Source: JBFLXB01 sp964570625
GTDB taxonomy: Bacteria; Nitrospirota; Nitrospiria; 2-01-FULL-66-17
Direction of reading: 5' to 3'
Assembly: GCA_964570625.1 (NCBI GenBank)
Contig: CAZMYW010000010.1
Coordinates: 26,288-90,287, forward strand
DNA length: 64,000 nucleotides
The notes beneath the pieces are model-generated. The model searched no databases and had not been told where the DNA came from. It saw nothing but the letters and a program-made list of their open reading frames with translations. The position numbers and the translations under genes were made by a program. Below are positions 33,414 to 42,924 of the stretch, piece after piece. The stretch's first letter is position 1. Each line of letters opens with the position of its first letter.

Positions 33414-35330
33414 GTGCCGCGATACCTCGGAACCCTGCTGCTCGTCATAGTCCTCTGCCTCGGATGGTCCGGAGCCGGACACGGCCAGGCACCCCAAGCC
33501 GACTCTCCTTATCTCGCAGAACTCGTCAGCAACGCCCACGCGCAACAATTGGCCCAGACTCGAGAGTGGGAGGTCTTGTTGCACTACCGCAAGACCATCT
33601 TGGGCGGGGTGGTGAGCGAGGCCGATGGCGCCGATTTCTTTCTGGCCCCCGACGGAAAGCGAAACCCCGTGTCGGAATTGGACGCCACGCTCGCTGCGTT
33701 CTTCGCGCCGCCGGTCGACGACCCCATGGTGCTTCACCCCCAGTGTCGGTTCGTGGCACGATACGCGTGGCTCAACGCACGTCTGGGCTTTGACCCAGCT
33801 CGGTTGCCGGCGCAGGACTGTCCGCGCTTCCAACGCTGGATCTCCGCGCTCGAGCCCGAATCCGTGACGCTGATTTTTCCGTCGGCCTACCTCAACAATC
33901 CCTCCTCGATGTTCGGGCACACCCTGCTGCGGATCGATCATCCCAACCGTACGGAGAACAATCGCCTGCTGGATTACACGGTCAATTTTGCCGCGGCGAC
34001 GGACCGACCGACCGCGCTTATCTCGATTATTCTCGGAGTGACCGGAGGCCTGCCGGGGCGCTTCTCCATCACGCCCTACTACGTCAAAGCCAAAGAGTAC
34101 AACGACCTCCAAAGTCGGGATATCTGGGAGTACCGACTGGCGTTCAACCGCGAGCAGATCGAGAACATGCTGCGGCACGCATGGGAGATGGGGAACACGC
34201 ATTTCGACTATTATTTTTTCACGGAGAATTGCTCCTACCAACTCCTCGCGCTGCTCGACGCGGCCGACCCCACGCTGCACCTGGCTGATCGTTTCCCGCG
34301 GTGGACCATTCCGACCGACACGGTTCGGGCAGTGCTCGATGTCCCCGGTCTGGTGACGCACGTGTCCTTTCGACCCGCGTTGAGCACGCAGTTGATCCAC
34401 CATCGATCCCGGTTGGACCGCTCGGAAAACGCGTGGTTGTTTCGGGTGCTCCGAGACCCGGAGGTCACGGAGACCGAGCCGTTCGAGGCCTTGCCCGAGG
34501 CCCGCCGCGCAGCGGTCATCGACGTGGCGACCGAGTACCTGGCGTACCAGAAGGTCGACGACCCCGACCGAATCGACCGGTACAACGCGCAACAGCGACG
34601 ATTGCTGGTACAACGCGCGGGATTGCGCGTGGTGTCCGATGACTCCCCGCCTCCTGCCCCGCCACCGCCTGAGCAGGGTCACGACACGACTCGCATCGGC
34701 GCAGGGGGCGGTCGGTCCGCGGGGGAATGGTTCGGCCAACTCGCGCTCCGCCCGGCGCTCCACGATCTCCTCGGCGACGAGACCGGGTATACCCCGAACA
34801 CCCACCTCGAATTCATGAATACTGTGTTGCGCTACAACCAAGCCTCCCGAGTCAGCCTCAACCGCCTTGATGTAGTCCGTATCATCTCGCTCACGCCCTA
34901 TAGTCGCTTGATCTGGAAACCGTCCTGGCAAATCAGCACCGGGTTCTTCCCGGTGGAAGACCTTTCTTTCCGCGATCGCAGCGCGCCGAGTCTCGAATTC
35001 GGTACCGGAGGCGCGGCACAAAGTGGATGGTGGCGCCGAGAAGTCTGGTACCTTCTGGGAGAGACCGCCGTACAATATGGCGCCGTCTTCGACAAACGGT
35101 ACCGCGCCGGCCTCGGCGCCACGGGCGGGCTGTTGTTCGACGTCACCGCCAAGTCGCGAGCGCATGCCTTTGGAAGCTACCGGACGTTCCCCCTCGGAGA
35201 CCGTTCGTCGGATCTCGTGGGCGGCCTCGAATTGCGGTACACGCTGTCGAAAGACTGGGACGCGCGTATCCAGTGGAAGCTCCGCCCAGATTGGGCGGAG
35301 GCAATGATCGGCATCAACGCCTATTTCTAG
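33414..35330 (+). CDS. DUF4105 (Lnb N-terminal-like) periplasmic/outer-membrane protein
   Basis: 638 residues. A signal peptide (about 1-25, GHGQA) precedes a DUF4105 domain, whose recognisable block is LIFPSAYLNNPSSMFGHTLL with a histidine and RIDHPN, then NFAAATD and FFTENCSYQLLALLD. Histidine and cysteine residues in these blocks suggest a hydrolase, possibly cysteine-dependent. The C-terminal third is beta-barrel-like and ends INAYF, so it may sit in the outer membrane. The GTG start is fixed by the signal peptide but has no Shine-Dalgarno sequence, because the previous terminator's T-run lies there. Confidence 0.85.
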   Translation: MPRYLGTLLLVIVLCLGWSGAGHGQAPQADSPYLAELVSNAHAQQLAQTREWEVLLHYRKTILGGVVSEADGADFFLAPDGKRNPVSELDATLAAFFAPPVDDPMVLHPQCRFVARYAWLNARLGFDPARLPAQDCPRFQRWISALEPESVTLIFPSAYLNNPSSMFGHTLLRIDHPNRTENNRLLDYTVNFAAATDRPTALISIILGVTGGLPGRFSITPYYVKAKEYNDLQSRDIWEYRLAFNREQIENMLRHAWEMGNTHFDYYFFTENCSYQLLALLDAADPTLHLADRFPRWTIPTDTVRAVLDVPGLVTHVSFRPALSTQLIHHRSRLDRSENAWLFRVLRDPEVTETEPFEALPEARRAAVIDVATEYLAYQKVDDPDRIDRYNAQQRRLLVQRAGLRVVSDDSPPPAPPPPEQGHDTTRIGAGGGRSAGEWFGQLALRPALHDLLGDETGYTPNTHLEFMNTVLRYNQASRVSLNRLDVVRIISLTPYSRLIWKPSWQISTGFFPVEDLSFRDRSAPSLEFGTGGAAQSGWWRREVWYLLGETAVQYGAVFDKRYRAGLGATGGLLFDVTAKSRAHAFGSYRTFPLGDRSSDLVGGLELRYTLSKDWDARIQWKLRPDWAEAMIGINAYF

Positions 35331-35377
35331 GATGCCCCTGACAACGAGCAGATCGGAGCCTGTGCAGGATCGCGCCA

Positions 35378-35473
35378 GATGCTAGGCGCCGCGAGCACCG
35401 GAGCGCAGCGTACTGGGTCGTACGTGAGTACCGGATGCGCAGGGGCAACGCCGCAGATAGCCGCTCATGGGCA
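35378..35473 (+). repeat. Dispersed intergenic repeat, copy A
   Basis: About 95 bases that match, in reverse orientation, the sequence at 37672-37761. An identical 26-base core (35403-35428) contains the inverted half-sites GTACTGGGTCGTAC. The ends GATGC(T/A)AGGCG and AACGCCGCAGA also match. Two copies in one window suggest a repeat family present elsewhere in the genome. Confidence 0.85.
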
Positions 35474-35490
35474 GGCTCCGGGGCTCGCCG

Positions 35491-35519
35491 TTGACAAGCC
35501 CGAGTGGGGTTTGTAAGCT
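35491..35519 (+). promoter_or_regulatory. Promoter of the liv-gcv operon
   Basis: TTGACA (35491-35496), 17-base spacer and TAAGCT (35514-35519). It sits between repeat copy A and livK, with a leader of about 48 bases. Confidence 0.5.
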
Positions 35520-35573
35520 AGGCCAATTTCAGCCTGTCCAGTCTCTCGCTCTTATAGAGGACGAATCAGAGCA

Positions 35574-36698
35574 GTGACGATTTCGCGACCGTTCACCATC
35601 CTCGCGCTTCTCCTGGGGCTCCTGGCCGCGTCCTGCACCTCCAAATCCTCCAACGAGATCAAAATCGGCGCGGCCGGGCCCATGACCGGCGATCAGAGCA
35701 AGATGGGCACGGATCTGCGGCACGGCGTGGAATTGGCCGTGGATGAGTGGAACGCCAAAGGCGGCGTGTTGGGCAAACGGCTCGTCCTGCAGGCGGAAGA
35801 CGACCAGCACGATCCCAAACAAGCGGTCGCCATCGCCAACAAGTTCGTGAACTCCGGCGTGGTGGGTGTGATCGGGCACTGGAATTCCAGCGCGTCGATC
35901 CCGGCTTCCGGCGTGTACCAACAGGCGAACGTGGTCATGATCACGCCGGCGTCGACCAACCCGCAGCTCACGGAGCAGGGGTTTCCGACCATCTTCCGCG
36001 TCTGCGGGCGCGACGATCAGCAGGGGGGGGTGGCCGCGCGGTTCGTGCGCGAACAATTCCCGACCGGCGCCGTGGCCGTGCTGCACGACAAGACGACGTA
36101 CGGTCAAGGTCTGGCCGAACAATTTCAGCAGGCGCTGGGCGAGGGTCCGACCGTCGTGTTCTCGAGCGGCGTCACGCAGGGCGATAAGGACTTTCGCGCG
36201 GTCCTGACGACGGTCAAAACCGCGAAACCTGACGTGATCTTCTTCGGCGGCATCTATCCGGAAGCGGGCCTGCTCGTCCGGCAAGCGCGCGAGCTCAACC
36301 TCGCGGCGCCTTTTGTCGTGGGGGACGGGACCTACGACCAGAAGTTCTTGGAAATCGCGGGCTCGGCGGCCGACGGCACGTTCCTCACCTTCGGGCCCGA
36401 CCCGTCGAATTTCCCGCAAGCGCAGGCCTTTCTCGCCACGTACACGAAGCGATTCGGACCACACGGCCCGTATTCGATCTACGCCTATGACGCCGCCAAC
36501 GTGCTGTTGTCCGCCATCGCCGCGGCCGGCACGACCGACGGCGCGAAAGTGGCGGAGACCATCCGCGGCCTGACCCATCAGGGCGCGCAGGGCGAGATCC
36601 AGTTCGACGCCAAGGGCGACGTACTGAATGCACCCTACATCGTCTGGACAGTCAAAAACGGGGGGTTCGCTCAGCACTGGACGCCCGGTGCGTCGTAA
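35574..36698 (+). CDS. livK: Branched-chain amino-acid-type ABC substrate-binding lipoprotein
   Basis: 374 residues, start GTG, lipobox LLAASC (Cys near 21). The periplasmic-binding fold of the LivJ/LivK/urea group shows IKIGAAGPMTGDQSKMGTD, GVVGVIGHWNSSASIPAS and TPASTNPQLTEQG. It captures a small amino-acid-like ligand and delivers it to LivHM. Which ligand is not readable. Leucine-type is the default, but a glycine-related ligand would suit the downstream gcv genes. Confidence 0.92.
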   Translation: MTISRPFTILALLLGLLAASCTSKSSNEIKIGAAGPMTGDQSKMGTDLRHGVELAVDEWNAKGGVLGKRLVLQAEDDQHDPKQAVAIANKFVNSGVVGVIGHWNSSASIPASGVYQQANVVMITPASTNPQLTEQGFPTIFRVCGRDDQQGGVAARFVREQFPTGAVAVLHDKTTYGQGLAEQFQQALGEGPTVVFSSGVTQGDKDFRAVLTTVKTAKPDVIFFGGIYPEAGLLVRQARELNLAAPFVVGDGTYDQKFLEIAGSAADGTFLTFGPDPSNFPQAQAFLATYTKRFGPHGPYSIYAYDAANVLLSAIAAAGTTDGAKVAETIRGLTHQGAQGEIQFDAKGDVLNAPYIVWTVKNGGFAQHWTPGAS

Positions 36699-36752
36699 GG
36701 AGGTCTACGCGCCTGACAACGTGACGCGCCGACTCCGCTGTTCCCTGCCCTG

Positions 36753-37658
36753 ATGTTCGTCCAACAACTCGTCAACGGCGTAACCCTCGGCAGCGTGTAC
36801 GCGCTGCTCGCCCTCGGGTACACGATGGTCTACGGGATTCTGGAGTTGATTAACTTCGCTCACGGCGAAATTTACATGCTGGGAGCGTACATCGGGATTC
36901 TCTCGCTGGCGGTGTTCACCGCCTGGGGCTGGACCCAGAGCGCGCCGCTGCTCTCCGTGATCGCCGCGGTCGCGCTCGCGGCCGTCTACTGTAGCGCGGT
37001 CGGCGCCGCCATGGAGCGTGTGGCCTACCGGCCGCTCCGTCGCGCGCATCGCCTCACGCCGCTCATCTCCGCGATCGGAGTCTCGATCCTGCTCCAGAAC
37101 GTGGTCATGCTCACCCAAGGATCCAGCGACAAGGTGTTTCCCGCGTTCGCCGGTCCGCCAACCACGTATGCGGTCGGCGGCGCCGTGATCACGAGCTTGC
37201 AACTGGCGATTATCGGCATCTCCGCCGCGCTGATGGCGGGCCTGCACCTGCTCATCCGGCACACGCGTTTGGGCCTCGCCATGCGGGCCACGGCGCAGGA
37301 CCCCAAGATGGCGAGTCTGGTGGGCGTGCCCATCGACCGCGTGATCACCGCCACCTTCGTGATCGGGTCGTCGCTGGCCGCCATCGCCGGCGTGATGGTG
37401 GCCATGTACTACGGGGTGGTCAATTTTTTCATCGGGTACGTCGCCGGGATCAAGGCGTTCACCGCCGCCGTGCTCGGTGGCATCGGCAACATCCCGGGTG
37501 CGATGGTGGGCGGCCTGGTGTTGGGGGTGGCCGAAGGCCTCGGGGCGGGATACATCTCGAACGAATACAAAGACGTGATCGCGTTCGTGATCCTTATCTT
37601 GGTCTTACTCGTTCGTCCGACAGGCCTGATGGGCGAACGGGTCCCAGAGAAAGTGTGA
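36753..37658 (+). CDS. livH: ABC permease LivH
   Basis: 301 residues with about eight membrane segments. It matches LivH: QQLVNGVTLGSVYALLALGY at the N terminus, LINFAHGEIYMLGAYIG, and the coupling region with HTRLGLAMRATAQDPKMASL that touches the ATPase. It forms the channel with LivM. It follows livK by 54 bases and is separated from livM by 164 bases holding repeat copy B. Confidence 0.95.
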   Translation: MFVQQLVNGVTLGSVYALLALGYTMVYGILELINFAHGEIYMLGAYIGILSLAVFTAWGWTQSAPLLSVIAAVALAAVYCSAVGAAMERVAYRPLRRAHRLTPLISAIGVSILLQNVVMLTQGSSDKVFPAFAGPPTTYAVGGAVITSLQLAIIGISAALMAGLHLLIRHTRLGLAMRATAQDPKMASLVGVPIDRVITATFVIGSSLAAIAGVMVAMYYGVVNFFIGYVAGIKAFTAAVLGGIGNIPGAMVGGLVLGVAEGLGAGYISNEYKDVIAFVILILVLLVRPTGLMGERVPEKV

Positions 37659-37671
37659 TCTGGCCGACGAT

Positions 37672-37761
37672 CCGGCAGCGTCTGCGGCGTTGTCGCGTCG
37701 TTTCTCGTGCTCACGTACGACCCAGTACGCTGCGCGCGGAAACGTCGCTCCGCCTTGCATC
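37672..37761 (-). repeat. Dispersed intergenic repeat, copy B
   Basis: The inverted partner of copy A, read on the minus strand from GATGC (37761) to the AACGCCGCAGA end near 37680. It lies within the liv operon between livH and livM. Confidence 0.85.
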
Positions 37762-37822
37762 CGCAGCCGTCTTGCCGGCCAGCAGGTGAACATGACGGTC
37801 ACCTTCTGCTAGTGATCAAATA

Positions 37823-38962
37823 ATGATCAAAGGGACTCTCGTCCGGGTGCCGGTGTTATGGGCCGCGGTAGCTGGCGCCTTGGTCCTGCCGCTGGGAGGA
37901 TGGCGTTCGGCTGCGGCGGTGGGGCTGCTCACCGGTCTCGGCCTGACCGCGTGGACGGTCGGTCGCCGGTATCCGGGCGCGATGCACCGCGTCACCGTGG
38001 TTGTGACATCGCTCGCCGCCCGGGTCCCACGCCGTGTCGGTACCTCCAAGCGCGGGGTACAGACCGTCGCGCTCCTGCTGTTGCTCGCAGCCCCGCTCGT
38101 GCTGAACAACTACGTGCTCGACGTGCTCACGCTCGCGTGGTTGTACGTCGTCCTTGCGTTGGGGCTGCAAACCACGGTCGGACTGGCCGGGCTGCTCGAT
38201 CTGGGCTACGCCTCGTTTTACGCGATCGGCGCCTACAGCTACGCCGTGGCATCCACGCAGTTCGGCGTCTCATTCTGGCTGGGCCTCCCGCTGGGCGCGC
38301 TGGTATCCGCGGCCAGCGGCCTGCTGCTCGGGACGATCACGTTGCGTTTGCGTGGCGACTATCTCGCCATCGTGACGTTGGGGTTCATCCAGATCGTCCA
38401 CCTGGTGCTCGTGAACTGGGATTCCGTGACCAACGGGCCCAACGGCATCCTCAATATCGGCCGACCGCACATCGGCCCGATCGCATTGTCCAGTCCGTCG
38501 CAGTTCTATTTCGTCACGTTTGCGGTCGCCTTACTCGCGATCTTCGTCAACACCCGCCTGCGCGCATCGCGGATCGGCCGCGCCTTGATGGCCATCCGGG
38601 ACGACGAACTCGCCGCGGAATCGGTGGGGGTGCCGACTACACGACTGAAGGTGATGGCCTTCTCGCTGGGCGCGGGGTGGGCCGGAGTGGCGGGTGTGTG
38701 TTTCGCCGCCCGGTACGCGTTCGTCTCGCCCGAGAGTTTCACGTTCTTCGAGTCGGTGGTGATTCTCGCGATGGTGGTGCTGGGCGGGATGTCGAGCGTC
38801 ATGGGCGTGGCGGCCGGCGCCGTCATCATCGTGGTCCTGCCGGAGGTGCTCCGGGGAGTCGACGAGTTTCGCATGCTGGCGTTCGGCGCCGCGCTGGTCG
38901 CTATGATGGCGTGGCGCCCGGAAGGGCTCGCCCGGCGGTCGCGGCCGGTTGGAGCGGGGTGA
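37823..38962 (+). CDS. livM: ABC permease LivM
   Basis: 379 residues with about ten membrane segments. The conserved LivM part begins near residue 90 (LVLNNYVLDVLTLAWLYVVL) with GLAGLLDLGYASFYAIGAYS and the coupling segment RIGRALMAIRDDELAAESVG. The N-terminal 80 residues are an extra hydrophobic and basic extension. The stop overlaps the livG start by one base. Confidence 0.94.
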   Translation: MIKGTLVRVPVLWAAVAGALVLPLGGWRSAAAVGLLTGLGLTAWTVGRRYPGAMHRVTVVVTSLAARVPRRVGTSKRGVQTVALLLLLAAPLVLNNYVLDVLTLAWLYVVLALGLQTTVGLAGLLDLGYASFYAIGAYSYAVASTQFGVSFWLGLPLGALVSAASGLLLGTITLRLRGDYLAIVTLGFIQIVHLVLVNWDSVTNGPNGILNIGRPHIGPIALSSPSQFYFVTFAVALLAIFVNTRLRASRIGRALMAIRDDELAAESVGVPTTRLKVMAFSLGAGWAGVAGVCFAARYAFVSPESFTFFESVVILAMVVLGGMSSVMGVAAGAVIIVVLPEVLRGVDEFRMLAFGAALVAMMAWRPEGLARRSRPVGAG

Positions 38963-39750
38963 TGGACACGCATCCGTTGCTTCGCGTCTCGGGAATGACG
39001 AAGGCGTTCGGCGGCTTGACGGCGCTGGACGGCGTGAGCGTGACGATCGACCGAGGCGCGATTGCGGCGCTGATCGGCCCGAACGGCGCGGGGAAAACCA
39101 CCTTCTTCAACTGCCTGACCGGTCTGGTGGAACCGGACGCCGGAACCGTGGTCTTCGACGGAACCCCGGTTACGGGACGCGCGCCGCACGTCGTCGCGTC
39201 ACGCGGGATCGCACGCACGTTTCAAAACGTGCGGTTGTTTCCCGCGCTCTCCGCGCGCGAGAATGTGCTGGTGGGCGCGTATTGTCGCGAGCGAACCGGG
39301 CTGTTCGAATCGATCGTCGGCACTCCACGGGCCCGCCAGGAGGCGCGCGACAGCGGACTGGCGGCGGATTCCTGGCTCGACTTCGTCGGAATCCGAGACC
39401 TCGCGGACGCAACCGCGGGAGAACTGGCGTACGGGGTGCAACGGCGCTTGGAGATCGCGCGGGCATTGGCCAGCCGACCATCGCTCCTACTACTGGATGA
39501 ACCAGCCGCCGGGATGAACCCGACCGAGACCCTGACGCTCATGGCGCTGATCCGACGGATTCGCGACGCCGGCGTGACCGTCTTGTTGATCGAACACGAC
39601 ATGCGTGTGGTGATGGGGGTGTCGGATCGCGTGGTGGTCTTCGATCACGGCGTCAAAATCGCCGACGGATCGCCGGCCGAGGTACAGCGCGACCCCGCGG
39701 TGATCGAAGCGTACCTGGGCACTGGCGCATCGTCTCATGCTAACGGTTGA
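38962..39750 (+). CDS. livG: ABC ATPase LivG
   Basis: 262 residues: Walker A GPNGAGKTT near 39-47, ARTFQNVRLFP Q-loop region, a degenerate signature (ELAYGVQRRLEIARAL, where LSGGQ is normally replaced in LivG), Walker B LLLLDEPAAGMNP and EHDMRVVM. It hydrolyses ATP for the importer together with LivF. The ATG overlaps the livM stop, and the 3' end overlaps livF by 14 bases. Confidence 0.95.
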   Translation: MDTHPLLRVSGMTKAFGGLTALDGVSVTIDRGAIAALIGPNGAGKTTFFNCLTGLVEPDAGTVVFDGTPVTGRAPHVVASRGIARTFQNVRLFPALSARENVLVGAYCRERTGLFESIVGTPRARQEARDSGLAADSWLDFVGIRDLADATAGELAYGVQRRLEIARALASRPSLLLLDEPAAGMNPTETLTLMALIRRIRDAGVTVLLIEHDMRVVMGVSDRVVVFDHGVKIADGSPAEVQRDPAVIEAYLGTGASSHANG

Positions 39751-40450
39751 AGCGCTCCATGTCGCGTACGGCCCCATCGAAGCCGTCAAAGGCATCGACC
39801 TCGAAGTCCGTTCCGGCGAAATCGTGGCGTTGATCGGTGCGAATGGAGCCGGCAAGAGCACGACCCTGATGACCATCTCGGGCGCGACACCAGCGGCCGG
39901 CGGGCGGATCGTGTTTCACCACACCCCGATTCAGGGACACCCAGCCTCCGACATCGTGCGTCGCGGCATCGCACACGTGCCGGAAGGGCGCCGGATTTTC
40001 CGCCGGTTCACGGTGCTGGAGAACCTCCAGGCGGGCGCGCTCGCGCGGCGGAACAATCGGGACATCGCGGATTCGGTCGACCAGGTGTTCGGATATTTCC
40101 CGATCCTCCGCGACCGACGCCGGCAACTCGGCGGCACGCTCAGCGGCGGGGAACAACAAATGCTGGCGATCGGCCGCGCGTTGATGGCGCGTCCGACCCT
40201 GCTGCTACTGGATGAACCGTCGCTGGGACTTGCCCCATTGATGGTCGAGCGAATTTTTGAGATGATTCGCGCCATCCACCGCGTCGGGACGACGATGTTG
40301 CTGGTGGAACAGAACGCCAGGGCGGCGCTGACGCTCGCGGATCGAGCGTATGTGATGGAGACCGGGCGGATCGCGCTTCACGGACCGTCCGCCACGCTGC
40401 TGGGAGATCCCAAGGTGCGCGCGTGTTATCTCGGGGAGGCATCGGCGTGA
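39737..40450 (+). CDS. livF: ABC ATPase LivF
   Basis: 237 residues: Walker A GANGAGKST near 36-44, Q-loop GIAHVPEGRRIFRRFTV typical of LivF, signature LSGGEQQMLAIGRAL, Walker B LLLLDEPSLGLAP and LVEQNARAAL. It starts within livG and overlaps gcvT by four bases (GTGA), so transporter and glycine cleavage genes are translationally coupled. Confidence 0.95.
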   Translation: MLTVEALHVAYGPIEAVKGIDLEVRSGEIVALIGANGAGKSTTLMTISGATPAAGGRIVFHHTPIQGHPASDIVRRGIAHVPEGRRIFRRFTVLENLQAGALARRNNRDIADSVDQVFGYFPILRDRRRQLGGTLSGGEQQMLAIGRALMARPTLLLLDEPSLGLAPLMVERIFEMIRAIHRVGTTMLLVEQNARAALTLADRAYVMETGRIALHGPSATLLGDPKVRACYLGEASA

Positions 40451-41556
40451 ACACATCGACCGGAGGGTTGTTGACCACCGCGCTCCACGCGGCGCATCAA
40501 GCGCTGGGCGCCAAGCTCGTAGACTTCGCGGGGTGGGACATGCCGCTCGCCTACGCCGGCACCGTCGGCGAACATCTGGCGGTCCGCCGCGCGGCCGGGG
40601 CGTTCGACATCGGCCACATGGGACGAATCGAGGTGCGCGGGCCCGGCGCCGGCGCCTATGTACGTTCGCTGGTGACACGAACGCTGGCCGACATGCCTGC
40701 GGGCGCGGCGCGGTACGCCCTGGTGTGCAACGAACGCGGCACGATCCTCGACGACATCTTCGTCTACCGCAAAGCGCCCGAGGAGTGGCTGTTGATCGTC
40801 AACGGCGCCAACCGCGTCAAGATCGTCTCGTGGATCGAGCAACATCGGCCGTCCGCGGTTTCGGTGGTTGATCGGACCCTGGACACGGGATTGATCGCGC
40901 TTCAAGGGCCGTGCATCCGGGACGTCTTGGGCCGCATCGAGTTGTCGCTCCCCTCGTCGTTTCGGCTCCACACCTTCGTGGAGAACACGTGGCAGGGGCG
41001 ATCTCTGCTGATTGCGCGCACCGGATATACCGGCGAGTGGGGCGTCGAAGTGATGGCGGATCATGCAACGATCGTGGCGTTGTGGAATCAGACGTTGACC
41101 CAGGGCAAGGATCTGGGCCTGGTGCCGGTGGGGCTGGGCGCCCGCGACACCTTGCGCCTGGAAATGGGATACGCGCTGTACGGCCATGAAATCGACGAGA
41201 CCACCACGCCGCTGGAAGCGGGGTTGGACTGGGTCGTGGACTTCTCCGAGGCGGACTTTGTGGGGAAGGCGGCGCTGATCGCGCAACGCAACCAGGGTGT
41301 TGATCGGTGTTTGGTGGGATTCGAACTCGTAGACAAGGGGGTGCCCCGCCAGGGCCACCCGATCCTGGCCGACGGCCGTCCGGTCGGGACCGTCACCAGC
41401 GGCAATCTCTCGCCCAGTCTCGACAAGGGCATCGGAATGGGGTATATCGAAGCCACCCGCGGCGCGGTCGGGACCGCGATCGAGATCGACATTCGCGGCA
41501 AGCGGAAACGGGCCGTGATCACGAAACCACCCTTCTTTCGAAAGCCGAAGGGGTAA
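40447..41556 (+). CDS. gcvT: Glycine cleavage system aminomethyltransferase (T protein)
   Basis: 369 residues. It takes the aminomethyl group from lipoylated GcvH and, with tetrahydrofolate, releases ammonia and methylene-THF. Typical features are LGAKLVDFAGWDMPLAYAG, GAFDIGHMGRIEVRGPGA, a central NGANRVKIVSW and the C-terminal barrel with GTVTSGNLSPSLDKGIGMGY. The start is a GTG in the stop of livF. No gcvH lies in this window. Confidence 0.96.
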   Translation: MNTSTGGLLTTALHAAHQALGAKLVDFAGWDMPLAYAGTVGEHLAVRRAAGAFDIGHMGRIEVRGPGAGAYVRSLVTRTLADMPAGAARYALVCNERGTILDDIFVYRKAPEEWLLIVNGANRVKIVSWIEQHRPSAVSVVDRTLDTGLIALQGPCIRDVLGRIELSLPSSFRLHTFVENTWQGRSLLIARTGYTGEWGVEVMADHATIVALWNQTLTQGKDLGLVPVGLGARDTLRLEMGYALYGHEIDETTTPLEAGLDWVVDFSEADFVGKAALIAQRNQGVDRCLVGFELVDKGVPRQGHPILADGRPVGTVTSGNLSPSLDKGIGMGYIEATRGAVGTAIEIDIRGKRKRAVITKPPFFRKPKG

Positions 41557-41574
41557 AAGGAGCACGAGAGCACG

Positions 41575-42906
41575 ATGGAATACATGCCGAATACCCCCGA
41601 CGATCACCGCACGATGCTGGCCACGATCGGCGTTGACCGTTTCGAGGACCTCCTGAAAGAGATTCCGGCGAGCGCACGGTTGACGCGGCCCCTGGCCGTC
41701 CCGCCCGCGCTCACCGAGCTGGAAGTGCGCCGTGAAATCGGCGGCTTGCTCGACCGCAACACCCACGCGGATCGCCACGCCTGTTTTCTCGGCGCCGGGG
41801 CGTACGACCATGCCATCCCTTCGGTCGTGCCATTTTTGGCTTCGCGATCGGAGTTCTCCACCGCCTACACGCCCTACCAGGCGGAAATGAGCCAGGGCCT
41901 GCTGCAGACGATCTTCGAGTTCCAAACCATGGTGTGCGAGTTGACCGGCATGGACGTGGCCAACGCCTCGATGTACGACGGAGCGTCCGCGCTCGCCGAG
42001 GGAGCGTTGATGGCCTGCCGCGCGACCAAACGTTCGCACCTGGTCGCAGTGCGGACGATTCACCCGCACTTCCGCGCGGTGGTGTCGACGTATCTGCAAG
42101 GCATCGCGCATCCGATTCACGACGTCGGACTCGCGGACGGACGAACCGATCTCAAGGCCCTCGAACAGACCGTGACCAAGGAGACCGCCGCGGTCCTGAT
42201 CCAGCACCCCAACTTCCTGGGCAACCTGGAGGAGGTCGAGGCCATCGCGCGCATCGCACACGCGCACGGCGCACTGGTGGTCGCGGCGGTGGACCCGCTG
42301 TCGCTGGGCCTGCTCCTGCCACCCGGCGCATGGGGCGCGGATATCGCGGTGGGTGAAGGCCAGGCGCTGGGGAATGCCATGAGCTTCGGCGGCCCGTTCG
42401 TCGGTTTCATGGCGACCAAGAAAGACTTCATGCGTCAATTGCCGGGGCGCATCGTGGGCGCCACGGTGGATACCAAGGGCCGTCCCGGGTATTGCCTCAC
42501 GCTACAGGCGCGCGAGCAGCACATCCGCCGCGAGCGAGCGACGTCGAACATCTGCACCAACCAGGCGCTGATGGCGCTCACCGCGTCGATTTACCTGGCG
42601 ACGCTGGGGCCTCACGGCCTGCGCGAGGTGGGTGAGCAGTGCCTCGCCAAAGCGCACTACGCGGCCGACCGCATCAGCTCGGTGACCGGTTTTTCGCGGC
42701 CACACCAGGCCCCGTTTTTCAAAGAATTCGTCGTGCGAACACCGCGCCCTCCGGCGGAGTTGAACGCGACGCTCGCCAAAAACGGGATCATCGGCGGGCT
42801 CGATCTGGGCCTATTCAGCCCGGAGTGGACCAACCAGTGGCTCCTCTGCGTGACCGAAAAACGGACCCGCCAGGAGATCGACCGATTCACCGCACTCTTA
42901 TCCTGA
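41575..42906 (+). CDS. gcvPA: Glycine dehydrogenase subunit 1 (P protein, N-terminal half)
   Basis: 443 residues. With GcvPB it forms the split pyridoxal-phosphate glycine decarboxylase. The subunit-1 signatures are FLGAGAYDHAIPSVVPFLAS, FSTAYTPYQAEMSQGLLQTI and GEGQALGNAMSFGGPFVGFM. It normally has no catalytic lysine; that is in subunit 2. An ATG three codons into the listed frame (41584) is an alternative start. Confidence 0.96.
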   Translation: MEYMPNTPDDHRTMLATIGVDRFEDLLKEIPASARLTRPLAVPPALTELEVRREIGGLLDRNTHADRHACFLGAGAYDHAIPSVVPFLASRSEFSTAYTPYQAEMSQGLLQTIFEFQTMVCELTGMDVANASMYDGASALAEGALMACRATKRSHLVAVRTIHPHFRAVVSTYLQGIAHPIHDVGLADGRTDLKALEQTVTKETAAVLIQHPNFLGNLEEVEAIARIAHAHGALVVAAVDPLSLGLLLPPGAWGADIAVGEGQALGNAMSFGGPFVGFMATKKDFMRQLPGRIVGATVDTKGRPGYCLTLQAREQHIRRERATSNICTNQALMALTASIYLATLGPHGLREVGEQCLAKAHYAADRISSVTGFSRPHQAPFFKEFVVRTPRPPAELNATLAKNGIIGGLDLGLFSPEWTNQWLLCVTEKRTRQEIDRFTALLS

Positions 42907-42924
42907 CCTGAGACGAGCACACCC

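Noticed and set aside
33378..35165. Minus-strand frame of 595 codons
   Set aside because: Antisense to the DUF4105 gene, rich in Arg, Gly and Val with no recognisable domain.
40426..42438. Minus-strand frame of 670 codons
   Set aside because: Antisense to gcvT and gcvPA, both unmistakable genes on the plus strand.
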